Assembly (NCBI GenBank): GCA_025757685.1
Contig: CP107220.1
Span: forward strand, 397,501-461,500
Source of the DNA: Oscillospiraceae bacterium
Lineage (GTDB): Bacteria > Bacillota > Clostridia > Oscillospirales > Acutalibacteraceae
Direction: 5' to 3'
Length of the DNA stretch: 64,000 bases
Within the stretch, counting starts at the first letter, position 1; the number at the start of each line of letters is the position of its first letter. The notes below the pieces were generated by a model. That model saw only the letters and a program-made list of their open reading frames with translations. It was not told where the DNA came from and made no database searches. A program made the position numbers and the translations under genes. This document shows, piece after piece, positions 32,890 to 41,140 of the stretch.

Positions 32890-32928
32890 AAAAAAGCGTG
32901 CTGCACCGGGGTGTGCGGCGCGCTTTTT
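32890..32928 (+). terminator. Intrinsic terminator after the reductase remnant
   Basis: AAAAAGCGTGC-TGCAC and GTGTGCG-GCGCGCTTTTT form an imperfect long stem with a T-run. Confidence 0.7.
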
Positions 32929-32944
32929 GCTGCCCCGGCAGGGC

Positions 32945-32973
32945 TTGACTACCGGATGAAAAATGAGTATAAT
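32945..32973 (+). promoter_or_regulatory. Predicted promoter of ilvD and downstream genes
   Basis: TTGACT (32945-32950), 17 bp, TATAAT (32968-32973), 50 bp before the ilvD start. The leader is too short for a T-box or attenuator. Confidence 0.75.
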
Positions 32974-33023
32974 AAAGCGAATACCATATTAGTATTTTAT
33001 ATATAACACATAGGAGTGAAATT

Positions 33024-34685
33024 ATGCGTTCTGATTTGATCAAAGAGGGACCCAGCAGAGCCCCCCATCGTTCGTTACTGCGTGCTCTGGGTATTGATGA
33101 TCTGGAGATGAAGCGGCCGTTCGTTGCCGTGGTGAACTCCAAGAGCGACTACATTCCCGGCCACATGCACTTGGACAAGATCGCCGAGCAGGTGAAGGCG
33201 GGTATCCGCAACGCCGGCGGCGTGCCTTTTGAATTTAACACCATCGGCGTTTGCGACGGTATCGCCATGAATCACAAGGGTATGAAGTATTCTCTGTGCT
33301 CCCGTGAGCTGATCGCTGACAGCATTGAGGTGATGCTCACCGCGCACCCGCTGGACGCCATTGTGTTTATCCCTAATTGTGACAAGATCGTGCCCGGTAT
33401 GCTGCTGGCTGCCTGCCGACTGAACCTGCCCTGTATCTTCATCAGCGGCGGTCCCATGCTGCCCGGCAAGAGCGCCGTCACCGGCGGGCGTATCGGCCTG
33501 TCCGAGCAGTTTGAGTATGTGGGCGCCAATGCAGTGGGCAAAATGAGCGACCAGATTTTGGAGAGCTGTGCCTATACCGCCTGCCCCACCTGCGGCAGCT
33601 GCTCCGGTATGTACACCGCCAATTCCATGAACTGCCTGACGGAGACCATCGGCATGTCCCTGCCCGGCTCCGGTACCATTCCGGCTGTAATGAGCGCTCG
33701 TCTGCGCCTGGCGAAAGAGGCCGGTGAGCGGGTAATGGATCTGCTGAAAGAGGACATTAAGCCCTCGGATATTATTACGGAGAAAGCCATTGAGAACGCC
33801 ATGCGCACAGATATGGCCATCGGCTGCTCCACCAACACCATTTTGCATTTGACGGCCATTGCCCATGCGGCAGGCCATGATATTGACCTGGCCCGGCTGG
33901 ACGCTTACGGCAGAAAGACCCCCCAGATCTGCAAGCTGAATCCGGCCTCCTCCGTGTTTATTACGGATCTGAACGATGTGGGCGGTATTTCCGCAGTGAT
34001 GAAAGAACTGGCCAAAGGCGGTATGATCAATACCGATTGCCTGACCGTCAGCGGCACGGTACAGGATCGACTGGACGCCGCGCCGGACGCCGACGGTGAG
34101 ATTATTCACACCCTGGAGGCACCGTTCTCTGCAGACGGCGGTATCGCTGTGCTGACCGGCAACCTGGCAGAAGACGGCGCTGTGGTGAAGAAGGGCGCTG
34201 TTGCACCGGAGATGATGCAGCACAAAGGCCCGGCCAAGTGCTATAATTCCGAAGAAGAGGCCATTGCGGCCATTACCGGCGGCAAAGTGGTTGCCGGTGA
34301 TGTGGTAGTCATTCGCTATGAAGGACCCAAGGGCGGCCCCGGTATGCGTGAGATGCTGTCTCCCACCTCTGCCATTATCGGCATGGGGCTTGGTTCCTCG
34401 GTTGCACTGCTGACGGATGGCCGGTTCTCCGGTGCCACCCGCGGCGCTTCCATTGGCCATGTGAGTCCGGAGGCGGCTATGGGCGGTACCATCGCTTTGG
34501 TACAGGACGGCGATATGATCGAGATTGATATTCCTGCGCGCGTGCTGCGGGTAGATGTGTCCGATGCGGAGTTGGAGCGGCGTAAGGCCACCTGGCAGCC
34601 GCCGGAGCAGCACCTGACCGGCTACCTGAAGCGGTATGCCCAGCATGTGACCAGCGGCGCTAAGGGCGCAGTGTTTGAGGACTGA
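33024..34685 (+). CDS. ilvD: Dihydroxy-acid dehydratase
   Basis: Fe-S enzyme of valine, leucine and isoleucine synthesis that dehydrates dihydroxy acids to 2-keto acids. 553 residues, the family length. The cluster ligands lie in FIPNCDKIVPGM (about residue 120) and in the CPTCGSCSGMYTANSMNCLTE stretch (around 190-210; third Cys in CSGM). The C-terminal TDGRFSGATRGASIGHVSPEAAMGG is intact. No other ilv or leu gene is near. It is followed after 2 bp by a sortase-like gene, so a biosynthetic gene heads an envelope-type operon. Confidence 0.96.
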   Translation: MRSDLIKEGPSRAPHRSLLRALGIDDLEMKRPFVAVVNSKSDYIPGHMHLDKIAEQVKAGIRNAGGVPFEFNTIGVCDGIAMNHKGMKYSLCSRELIADSIEVMLTAHPLDAIVFIPNCDKIVPGMLLAACRLNLPCIFISGGPMLPGKSAVTGGRIGLSEQFEYVGANAVGKMSDQILESCAYTACPTCGSCSGMYTANSMNCLTETIGMSLPGSGTIPAVMSARLRLAKEAGERVMDLLKEDIKPSDIITEKAIENAMRTDMAIGCSTNTILHLTAIAHAAGHDIDLARLDAYGRKTPQICKLNPASSVFITDLNDVGGISAVMKELAKGGMINTDCLTVSGTVQDRLDAAPDADGEIIHTLEAPFSADGGIAVLTGNLAEDGAVVKKGAVAPEMMQHKGPAKCYNSEEEAIAAITGGKVVAGDVVVIRYEGPKGGPGMREMLSPTSAIIGMGLGSSVALLTDGRFSGATRGASIGHVSPEAAMGGTIALVQDGDMIEIDIPARVLRVDVSDAELERRKATWQPPEQHLTGYLKRYAQHVTSGAKGAVFED

Positions 34686-34687
34686 GT

Positions 34688-35359
34688 ATGAAAAAAGACG
34701 GGACGGCCGGTAAAGGGCGTGCGCTGCTGCGCCACCTGGCGGTGGTGCTGGTGTTTGTGCTGGCAGCTGCGCTGGTGTTTACGCCGATATGGGTGTTGGG
34801 TGGGCGCTATGCGGTGTCTGCCGTGCATGATGTGCAGGCCAAGTTGCCCCGGGCAGACAGCGACTTGCAGCTGACGGAGCAGTACGACCCCCAGCCCAAT
34901 ACCTTTGGAATCGTAGAGGGTGCCACGGTGACCGGCGGTATGCACTTCGGTCGGCTGGAATGCAGCCAAATTGGGCTGGATTGCCCGGTGTATTATGGCG
35001 CCAATCGGGTGTGCCTGCGTGCCGGTGCGGCCGCGTCTACGGCTTATGGTTTGCCGGGTTACGGCAAGTCTACCGTTGTCACCGGGTACAATACAACGGT
35101 GTTCCGGAACTTGGCACAGCTGAAAAAAGGCAATCTCATCGACTTTTCCACCAACTGGGGGCACTTCTCCTACCGGGTTACGGCCCGCCAGGTGCTCACC
35201 TCGGACGAATCCGTAGATGTGTCTGTGGTGGACAAGGAAAAGCTGATCCTCTTTTGTACCTATCCCCAGTCGCCCTTTGGCAACTTGGCGGATCAGCGGC
35301 TGTATGTGTTTTGTGAAAAGGCCTCCGGCCCGGCTGTGGAGGTGAGCACCGATGATTAA
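34688..35359 (+). CDS. Sortase-like membrane protein lacking the usual catalytic His
   Basis: 223 residues with one N-terminal membrane anchor (about 15-38) and an extracytoplasmic sortase barrel. Cys190 in LILFCTYP takes the place of the TLxTC cysteine and Arg204 in DQRLYVF is the conserved arginine. The segment that should read GHRDTxF is GYNTTVF (133-139), so Tyr134 replaces the catalytic His. The surrounding fold motifs (GLPGYGKSTVV, LAQLKKGNLI, FSYRV) are well kept, which argues against simple decay. It starts 2 bp after ilvD and overlaps the next gene by 8 bp. It could be an inactive, substrate-binding or mechanistically altered sortase. Confidence 0.75.
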   Translation: MKKDGTAGKGRALLRHLAVVLVFVLAAALVFTPIWVLGGRYAVSAVHDVQAKLPRADSDLQLTEQYDPQPNTFGIVEGATVTGGMHFGRLECSQIGLDCPVYYGANRVCLRAGAAASTAYGLPGYGKSTVVTGYNTTVFRNLAQLKKGNLIDFSTNWGHFSYRVTARQVLTSDESVDVSVVDKEKLILFCTYPQSPFGNLADQRLYVFCEKASGPAVEVSTDD

Positions 35360-36170
35360 GATCAAAAAGCACGATCGACGCGCTTGTTGCAGTGCGTTTT
35401 TGCTGTTTGTTTTTACCGGCGTGCTGACCCTGTCTGTGTTGGTGGGCGCGCTTTTCGGCAACCCGGCGCGTATGGTGCGCAGCCTTGGCGGCGATACTTA
35501 TGTGGACGGCCTTTATACGGAGGTCCACCAGTATGCGGCGGATCTTTGCCTGGAGTACGGGCTGGACACAGCTGTGGCAGATGCAGTCACTAAGGACGGC
35601 GTGCGCACGGCGGTGCAGACCTATGCGGGGGTTATGTTAAAAAGCAAGGATCGCTCGGCCAAGCTGGCGCCGGCGCTCCAAGAGGTGCGTACCGCATTAG
35701 AAACGGCGGCAGCCAAGGCAGCTCCCGGCGCCACTACGGCGCAGGTGCAGGACTTTGGCAAGGCATTTACCGATTATATGGGTGGCCGTATGGCGCTGGT
35801 TTTTGCGGCGGATCTGCAAAGCTTTGTAAATCTGAGTATGCGAGCCTCTGCGGCAGGGGGTGTGATCGCCTGCTGCGGCGTGGCACTGGCGGTATGGCTG
35901 TTGAGGCGCAGCGGCGCTGCCAAGCGGCTCCAGCGCCTGCTGGCGGCAGACGGTATCTGTGCCGCCGGACTGGTGACGGTGCTATGCACTGTGATCATGC
36001 TGGTGCTGCTGCACCAAAAAAACCTGTATATTTTTCCCGCGTATCTTTGTGCGGCCGCTACTCAGTATATGATCGGCTGGCTGTATATGTGCCTGGGTGC
36101 CGGCGGACTGCTGCTGGCGATTTCCGGGATTGTGGCCTTTGCACGCAAGGGCAAGAACTGTAAAGGATGA
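35352..36170 (+). CDS. Membrane protein of unknown function, sortase-linked
   Basis: 272 residues. Membrane helix 1 (about 12-34) is followed by an extracytoplasmic, mostly helical domain of about 130 residues (36-165, Ala/Thr-rich) and three more helices (about 168-187, 200-222, 238-262), ending in a basic tail. No family recognised. It overlaps the sortase-like gene by 8 bp and the ABC ATPase by 4 bp, so the three are tightly coupled and probably act together. Confidence 0.7.
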   Translation: MIKIKKHDRRACCSAFLLFVFTGVLTLSVLVGALFGNPARMVRSLGGDTYVDGLYTEVHQYAADLCLEYGLDTAVADAVTKDGVRTAVQTYAGVMLKSKDRSAKLAPALQEVRTALETAAAKAAPGATTAQVQDFGKAFTDYMGGRMALVFAADLQSFVNLSMRASAAGGVIACCGVALAVWLLRRSGAAKRLQRLLAADGICAAGLVTVLCTVIMLVLLHQKNLYIFPAYLCAAATQYMIGWLYMCLGAGGLLLAISGIVAFARKGKNCKG

Positions 36171-36925
36171 ACCGTATGGACAACGATGTAGTCATTTCTG
36201 TTGAAAATGTGACCATGGCCTTTAACCTGAATAAGGAAAAGGTGGACAACTTAAAGGAATATGTGATCAAGCTGTTAAGGCGTCAGCTGGAATTCAAGAA
36301 GTTTTATGCCTTGCAGGATATTAACTTCCAGGTACGCCGGGGCCAGCATTTGGGCATTTTGGGCCTGAACGGTGCCGGTAAATCCACACTGCTCAAGACC
36401 ATTGTAGGCGTATACAAGCCTACGGAGGGCACTGTGAAAAAGAAAGGCGTGATTGCGCCTTTGCTGGAGCTGGGCGCCGGCTTTGACCCCAACTACACCG
36501 GTAAGGAAAATATTTTCCTGTACGGTGCCATTCTGGGCTACAACCGAGAGTATTTGGAGAGAAAATATGACGAGATTGTGGCATTCTCCGAGCTGGGCAA
36601 GTTTATTGACGTGCCGCTGAAGAACTATTCTTCCGGTATGAAAGCCCGCTTGGGCTTTTCCATTGCCACGGCCGTGGAGCCGGATATTCTGATTTTGGAT
36701 GAGGTGCTGTCCGTAGGTGACGCCCGTTTCCGCAAAAAGAGTTTGGCTAAGGTCCAGTCTATGTTTGATCAGGGCGTGACCGTGCTGTTCGTATCTCATA
36801 ATATTCAGCAGGTGAAGGCCATTTGCGACACAGCTATTTTGCTGGAGAAAGGGCATATTATTGCCTCCGGCGATGTGGATACCGTGGCTGCCGTGTATGA
36901 GGAAAAATCCGGCAAAAAGAAATAA
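36167..36925 (+). CDS. ABC transporter ATP-binding protein, polysaccharide/teichoic-acid export type
   Basis: 252-residue ATPase of the TagH/Wzt/RfbE group, which powers export of wall teichoic acids or O-antigen-like polymers. Walker A GLNGAGKST (66-74), signature YSSGMKARLGFS, Walker B ILILDEVLSVGD and H-loop FVSHN are complete. The type-specific LLELGAGFDPNYTGKENI is present. The partner permease (TagG/Wzm-like) is not in the window; the preceding four-helix protein does not look like one. Its ATG overlaps the previous stop (ATGA-type). Confidence 0.9.
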   Translation: MNRMDNDVVISVENVTMAFNLNKEKVDNLKEYVIKLLRRQLEFKKFYALQDINFQVRRGQHLGILGLNGAGKSTLLKTIVGVYKPTEGTVKKKGVIAPLLELGAGFDPNYTGKENIFLYGAILGYNREYLERKYDEIVAFSELGKFIDVPLKNYSSGMKARLGFSIATAVEPDILILDEVLSVGDARFRKKSLAKVQSMFDQGVTVLFVSHNIQQVKAICDTAILLEKGHIIASGDVDTVAAVYEEKSGKKK

Positions 36926-36938
36926 GGATTGAAATGTT

Positions 36939-36966
36939 AAAGGCGGGTACTCCCCGCCTTTTTTAT
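36939..36966 (+). terminator. Intrinsic terminator after the ABC ATPase
   Basis: AAGGCGGG-TACT-CCCGCC (one extra C) followed by six or more T. Confidence 0.85.
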
Positions 36967-36981
36967 GTTCTAAAAAAACGC

Positions 36982-37010
36982 TTGACAAATTATTTACAAT
37001 GCGCTTAAAT
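36982..37010 (+). promoter_or_regulatory. Predicted promoter of the AT-rich exported-protein pair
   Basis: TTGACA (36982-36987), 17 bp, TTAAAT (37005-37010), 210 bp upstream of the exported-protein gene. The long AT-rich leader contains a micro-ORF at 37158. Confidence 0.5.
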
Positions 37011-37157
37011 GTTATTGAAGATAGAAGTTTGGAAACAAATGCAGACAGAATGATAAATGATATATTAAAATCGAGATTGATAATTGCAAAGGCGCCGAAT
37101 AATTGTCAAGTGCGTTAGCCAATCGATTACCCAATAAATAGGCAGGAGGTGTTTCCG

Positions 37158-37184
37158 ATGTTCAAAGCATTCCTTTATTCGTAA
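37158..37184 (+). CDS. Micro-ORF encoding an 8-residue peptide
   Basis: ATG-TTC-AAA-GCA-TTC-CTT-TAT-TCG-TAA, encoding MFKAFLYS, stands 7 bp after a near-perfect AGGAGGTG, stronger than that of most genes here. It ends 37 bp before the exported-protein gene. It may be a leader peptide that controls the next gene, a signalling peptide, or the stump of a truncated gene. Translation is inferred from the ribosome binding site alone. Confidence 0.35.
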   Translation: MFKAFLYS

Positions 37185-37221
37185 GCAGACAAGAGCAATA
37201 TAAAAAAGAAGGAGAATTATT

Positions 37222-37839
37222 ATGAGTAAAAGAATGGTAAGCTTGTTTTTATCCGCTGTAATGTTCGTCGTTTATTCTTTTGGTGCTACCGCCACCTACG
37301 CAGCCGAAAATATTGAAACTGCCATAATTGATGGCAAGGAATATAGATGCGAATCTAGGATTGTGGATGATAAAGAATATATGTGCATTACTAACATCAC
37401 GGATGAAATAACGGATGTTGTGTATTATGATGTTTGTTCTGGTATAATATTTCTCAACGGCAAACCGGTTGCTTATGTTGAGAATGCTGTGAGCTTTCCA
37501 GATGAAAAATCAATTGAGAGTGTATCGCCATTAGCTACCACTGGTTGGCGTTATCACGATACATCAAATCATCGTATTTCGTGGGCTCGAGGTGTGGCAG
37601 CTGCGACATTAGCGGGTATCATTGCTGCGGTTATCCCGAGTACAGGGTGGCTTTCAGTATTGACTAAGATCGGTGCGACAGCCTTGAGCGCTGTATCTGC
37701 GGCGTGCATTGGAGGAAATGTAAAATGTGTTGCATATACGCAGGTGTTAGCGAGCGGTAAGGTACAATGTCGATATGACTGGACATTTAGGCCAAGCTCC
37801 GGAGAAAGTTATGGTCCGTATAGTTCGTATAAATTATAG
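37222..37839 (+). CDS. Exported protein with glycine-zipper-like hydrophobic core; possible bacteriocin-like
   Basis: 205 residues with a signal peptide (residues 1-27, cleavage near TYAA). Residues 28-105 are polar and acidic. Residues 108-205 look like a separate domain that begins TTGWRYHDTSNHRISWARG, continues with an Ala/Gly-rich hydrophobic stretch (122-165) able to insert in membranes, and ends in an aromatic polar tail with Cys162, 169 and 183. I recognise no named family. Codon use and base composition are far more AT-rich than the neighbours, pointing to recent acquisition. The two-TM protein that follows could be its immunity or anchoring partner. Confidence 0.55.
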   Translation: MSKRMVSLFLSAVMFVVYSFGATATYAAENIETAIIDGKEYRCESRIVDDKEYMCITNITDEITDVVYYDVCSGIIFLNGKPVAYVENAVSFPDEKSIESVSPLATTGWRYHDTSNHRISWARGVAAATLAGIIAAVIPSTGWLSVLTKIGATALSAVSAACIGGNVKCVAYTQVLASGKVQCRYDWTFRPSSGESYGPYSSYKL

Positions 37840-37872
37840 TAATGTTTGTACTGAATAGGAGAACGGAAGCAA

Positions 37873-38088
37873 ATGAACAAAAAACAATTCTACATTCTAA
37901 CCACTTGCTGTCTGGTGGCTTTGCTGGTCCTCTTTGAGGTCGTATTGTTCATTGCCTTTGGCGGAGAGCGGTTGGAGCAAAGCGGATGGGTCAAGTGGCT
38001 TTGTGCCGGTGCACCGGTTTTGATCGTCCTGCTGTCCTTTTTGCGGGACTATATCATAAAAGTGAAGTTTGGCGGCTCAAAAGAATAA
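37873..38088 (+). CDS. Small two-TM protein, possible immunity partner
   Basis: 71 residues: helix 1 (about 8-29, YILTTCCLVALLVLFEVVLF), a short outside loop, helix 2 (about 42-60) and a basic cytoplasmic tail. Size and layout are like bacteriocin immunity proteins, but no family is recognised. It follows the exported-protein gene by 33 bp with a GGAG site and ends at a strong terminator. Confidence 0.55.
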   Translation: MNKKQFYILTTCCLVALLVLFEVVLFIAFGGERLEQSGWVKWLCAGAPVLIVLLSFLRDYIIKVKFGGSKE

Positions 38089-38100
38089 CACACAAAAGTA

Positions 38101-38134
38101 CCCCGTGCGGTTTGGAACTGCACGGGGCGTTTTG
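38101..38134 (+). terminator. Intrinsic terminator
   Basis: CCCCGTGC ... GCACGGGG with an inner GTT/AAC pair, followed by CGTTTTG. It lies between the two-TM gene and the convergent glucosaminidase gene. Confidence 0.75.
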
Positions 38135-38143
38135 TTATGTTTA

Positions 38144-40276
38144 TTATTTCACTTTAACGGACTTGGTGGCGCTCCAGGCGGAGTAGACTTTTTTCTTGCC
38201 CTCGGTGCGGTAGGAACGCATACGCACATAGTAGGTGGTCTTGGCCCGGTAGGTGGAGAAGGTCTTGGAGGTGGCGCTCTCCTTTACCGTAAAGTCCAGA
38301 AAATTCTGCTTAAAGTTCTTGGTGGTGGAGTATTGCACCTGGTAGCCGCTGCACGCGACCTTGCCCCACTTAATCGTGATCTTCTTAGACTTAGGCGAGG
38401 TAGCGGAGCTGATCTTTGGGGTGGCGGTCAGTGTTTTGGTGCTGACCTTGCTGCTTTTGGCGCCGGTCTTGGTGCTACTGTCTGTGGTGTACGCTGCCAC
38501 CTGGAAGGTGTAGGCGGTGTTAGCATTCAGCTTGCTGACGGTGCCGGTGGTTTTGTTACCTTTGATCGTAGCTACCTTGGTTGTTTTTTTGGATTTGGTG
38601 TCGTAGCGATAGATATAGTAGCCGTCGGCACCGGCCTTTTTGCTCCACTGGAGAGCCACAGAGGCCACAGAACGGCTTTTTACCTTAGCACCGCTGACTT
38701 TACCGGGTAGGCAGTGTTTGGTGTTGTAGGCGCTGTAAGGGCCGTATTTGCCTTTTACATAGGCTCGCACCCGCACGGCGTACTCCTCGGTATCTGTCAG
38801 GTTGTGCAGGGTGGCGCTGGTGCCGGTGACGGTTTTGGAGAAGTTGGTACCCTTGGTTTTGTTGGTAATGTCGATATAGTATTTGGTGGCGCCGGATACC
38901 TTGTTCCACTTGTATGTTAAGTTGGTCTGGGTGCGCCCGGTCAGAGTCAGTCCGGTGACCCGGTTCTTGGCTGCTGTGGTGGTCGTGGTGCTGCCGGAGG
39001 TAGAAGTGGAAATGTGGTTCACATTCGCAGTGGAAGCGGGCATACCGCTGTACACGGGAATAATAAAGGTTTTGGCCGTGTTCAGAATTTTAGCCGATTT
39101 ATAGGCGTTATAGGTGGTAACAGACTCAGAAGCCGCCGCCTGTACATTGGCCATGTATTCGTGGCTGTGCTTCTCTGCCGTGCCGGGGGCTACATTGAAC
39201 TTTTGCAGATAGCCGGTGTTTTGGGTTTTGGAGAAGCCGTTTGCTATGTATGTTGCGCCGTTGTAAATGGACTTGTAGGGATTGCTCCAGGGACGGCCGT
39301 AGCTAAAGTACTTGGTGCGGCAGACACTTTTGGGCACATAGCCGGAGGTGCCGGTGGTGTAACTGCCACCCTTATCTTTGTACAGGCGCACCCGGTAGTA
39401 TTTGCCCGCATTGGCGCGCCATACCATATACTGACCTTTTTTAGCCTTGGTCTTGGTGCCGCTGACCTTGCCGTTTTTATAGTTAGAGTAAATGGTGGCG
39501 TTCTCCTCCAGGCGCAGATACCCGGCAGCCCATTCCAGCCCGTCCATCGCGCCGCTGTAAGCGCCGATATTGTAGTAGTTGTAAATACCGATAAACGGCG
39601 CACGGTTGCCGCTGGCGCCGCCGGTGGTGGCTTTGGTACTACCCACCTCCTGTACGATTTTGGAGGCCAGATAATAGGCGCTCATACCGCTGTTTTTTGC
39701 GGCGGCCAAAATCGCGTCGGAATACTTGGTCTTGCTGTCGTAGTTCTTGCGAGTCTTGCCGTTGGTGGTCAGGTAGTTGATCAGGGAATTGTGCATCCAG
39801 GTGGGGGAGAGAATGGTCTCCACCCCGGCTTTGGTTTGCTTGGCATTATATGCGGTGGATTCAAACTGGAAAATATGCTTCTCATCAAAGAAGTTGCGGG
39901 GATCCATATAGTGCATCACCGCGTTTTGAGAGGCAGAGTACCAGCTGGAGCCTTCCTGGGGCTTGTTCTTGCAGGAGGCGCAGCTGCAGTAATAGGCGGC
40001 CGACAGAGAAGACTGACGCTCAATCAGTTGCTTAGAGTGAGGGGAGCGCTCTGCTTTAACGGCAGCGGTGAAATTCAGCCCGGTCTTCAGCGGCTGAAAA
40101 TCCCATTTGGGGTACTTATTGTGCAGGCTTACCAGCTTGCTGATATAGCTTTCCGGGAAGCCTTTGTCCCGTAACTGGTCGGCATAACTCTTGGCAAAGG
40201 CAGTTGTCGGTAATATTGTTAAAGTGGTCATTAACAGACAAATTGCCAAAAAAAGGCTAATCGTTTTTTTTGTCAT
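38144..40276 (-). CDS. Secreted beta-N-acetylglucosaminidase-type autolysin with three FN3 domains
   Basis: About 710 residues: signal peptide (to TAFA near residue 28 from the first Met), an N-terminal region typical of clostridial LytD-like proteins (FPESYISKLVSLHNKYPKWDFQPL, about 40-63), and a glucosaminidase domain with SAYYLASKIVQEVGS carrying the likely catalytic Glu (about 213) and YNYYNIGAYSG. A Ser/Thr linker (near 425) leads to three FN3 repeats to the C-terminus. It cuts peptidoglycan glycan strands in wall turnover. No LPxTG. The ATG at 40276 has GGTGA 8 bp upstream; a GTG at 40288 is the alternative. Confidence 0.85.
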   Translation of the reverse strand: MTKKTISLFLAICLLMTTLTILPTTAFAKSYADQLRDKGFPESYISKLVSLHNKYPKWDFQPLKTGLNFTAAVKAERSPHSKQLIERQSSLSAAYYCSCASCKNKPQEGSSWYSASQNAVMHYMDPRNFFDEKHIFQFESTAYNAKQTKAGVETILSPTWMHNSLINYLTTNGKTRKNYDSKTKYSDAILAAAKNSGMSAYYLASKIVQEVGSTKATTGGASGNRAPFIGIYNYYNIGAYSGAMDGLEWAAGYLRLEENATIYSNYKNGKVSGTKTKAKKGQYMVWRANAGKYYRVRLYKDKGGSYTTGTSGYVPKSVCRTKYFSYGRPWSNPYKSIYNGATYIANGFSKTQNTGYLQKFNVAPGTAEKHSHEYMANVQAAASESVTTYNAYKSAKILNTAKTFIIPVYSGMPASTANVNHISTSTSGSTTTTTAAKNRVTGLTLTGRTQTNLTYKWNKVSGATKYYIDITNKTKGTNFSKTVTGTSATLHNLTDTEEYAVRVRAYVKGKYGPYSAYNTKHCLPGKVSGAKVKSRSVASVALQWSKKAGADGYYIYRYDTKSKKTTKVATIKGNKTTGTVSKLNANTAYTFQVAAYTTDSSTKTGAKSSKVSTKTLTATPKISSATSPKSKKITIKWGKVACSGYQVQYSTTKNFKQNFLDFTVKESATSKTFSTYRAKTTYYVRMRSYRTEGKKKVYSAWSATKSVKVK

Positions 40277-40340
40277 TCTGGTCGTCACCGTTCCTTAAAT
40301 TTTTGGCGGTATTATGCGCTTTTTCGCTTTATTTTGCTTT

Positions 40341-40369
40341 ATAATATCATTTCATCACGGCTTTGTCAA
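40341..40369 (-). promoter_or_regulatory. Predicted promoter of the glucosaminidase gene
   Basis: Minus-strand TTGACA (40364-40369), 17 bp, TATTAT (40341-40346). Confidence 0.6.
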
Positions 40370-40401
40370 TTTTTTGTAACCGGAAAATGTTGGCGAAACC
40401 C

Positions 40402-40430
40402 TTGACAAATTCGGAAAATTTGTGTAAACT
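40402..40430 (+). promoter_or_regulatory. Predicted promoter of the XRE regulator gene
   Basis: TTGACA (40402-40407), 17 bp, TAAACT (40425-40430), divergent from the glucosaminidase promoter. Confidence 0.65.
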
Positions 40431-40527
40431 TGTCACGCTGTGAAAAAAGAACACGGCCCATATCGAATAACAATCAAAATAATCACCCAATGACCAAGAC
40501 CGTGAGAGAGGAGAGCGGGAAGCGATT

Positions 40528-41073
40528 ATGAACAACGCAACAAAACAACAAAATTCCAGCAATGCGAGAGAGGGCAACGGCCTGCCGGCCATGCTGACTC
40601 GTCTGCGTGAGAACGCAGGTATGACCCAAGAGGAGGCCTCTAAGCTATTTGAAGTAAATCGCAGCACTTATGCGTATTATGAGACTGGAAAGAGCCACCC
40701 CAAATACCCCCTGCTGTGTAAGATTGCCCATGCCTATGAGGTGAGCACGGACTACCTGCTGGGCATGAAAAGCGCTGCAAGCAACACCGCAGATACGCTG
40801 CATGATGCAGGCGTGGCTTATGATGCCAATAACGAGCAGCCCTCCAGCTATTTGAAGGGCCAGATCAATGACGGTATTGCCGAGCTTAGTAATGTAGAGC
40901 GCATGGTACTGTTTCGTCTGCGGATTATGGACAAAGAGGATCAGAATGGCATCCTCAACTTTATCAACTGCTTGGGCGAGTTGAACAAAGAGGAGTGGGA
41001 GACCCTGTTCCGTCTGTGCGTGATAGACAAAGAGAATCAGAAGAAAGTCCTTGACTTTATCAAGAGCCTGTAA
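40528..41073 (+). CDS. XRE-family transcriptional regulator with duplicated C-terminal segment
   Basis: 181 residues. A polar N-terminal tail is followed by a Cro/CI-type helix-turn-helix (about 19-74, LRENAGMTQEEASKLFEVNRSTYAYYETGKSHP) that ends in the usual YLLGM. Residues 119-181 contain two tandem copies of a 31-32 residue helical unit (ELSNVERMVLFRLRIMDKED and ELNKEEWETLFRLCVIDKEN), probably for oligomerisation or ligand sensing. It is divergent from the secreted glucosaminidase gene and might regulate it. Confidence 0.88.
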   Translation: MNNATKQQNSSNAREGNGLPAMLTRLRENAGMTQEEASKLFEVNRSTYAYYETGKSHPKYPLLCKIAHAYEVSTDYLLGMKSAASNTADTLHDAGVAYDANNEQPSSYLKGQINDGIAELSNVERMVLFRLRIMDKEDQNGILNFINCLGELNKEEWETLFRLCVIDKENQKKVLDFIKSL

Positions 41074-41089
41074 GCAGGCGATCCAACAC

Positions 41090-41140
41090 AAAGAGAGAGC
41101 CACAGAGACCGGTAACGGTTTTTGTGGCTCTCTCTTTGTT
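41090..41140. terminator. Bidirectional intrinsic terminator
   Basis: AAAGAGAGAGCCACA and TGTGGCTCTCTCTTT are perfect complements around an 18-base loop that itself contains ACCG/CGGT. It serves the XRE gene and the convergent tatD-like gene. Confidence 0.88.

Noticed and set aside
36982..37221. Long leader as a riboswitch
   Set aside because: AT-rich and without a recognisable aptamer core; only the micro-ORF stands out.
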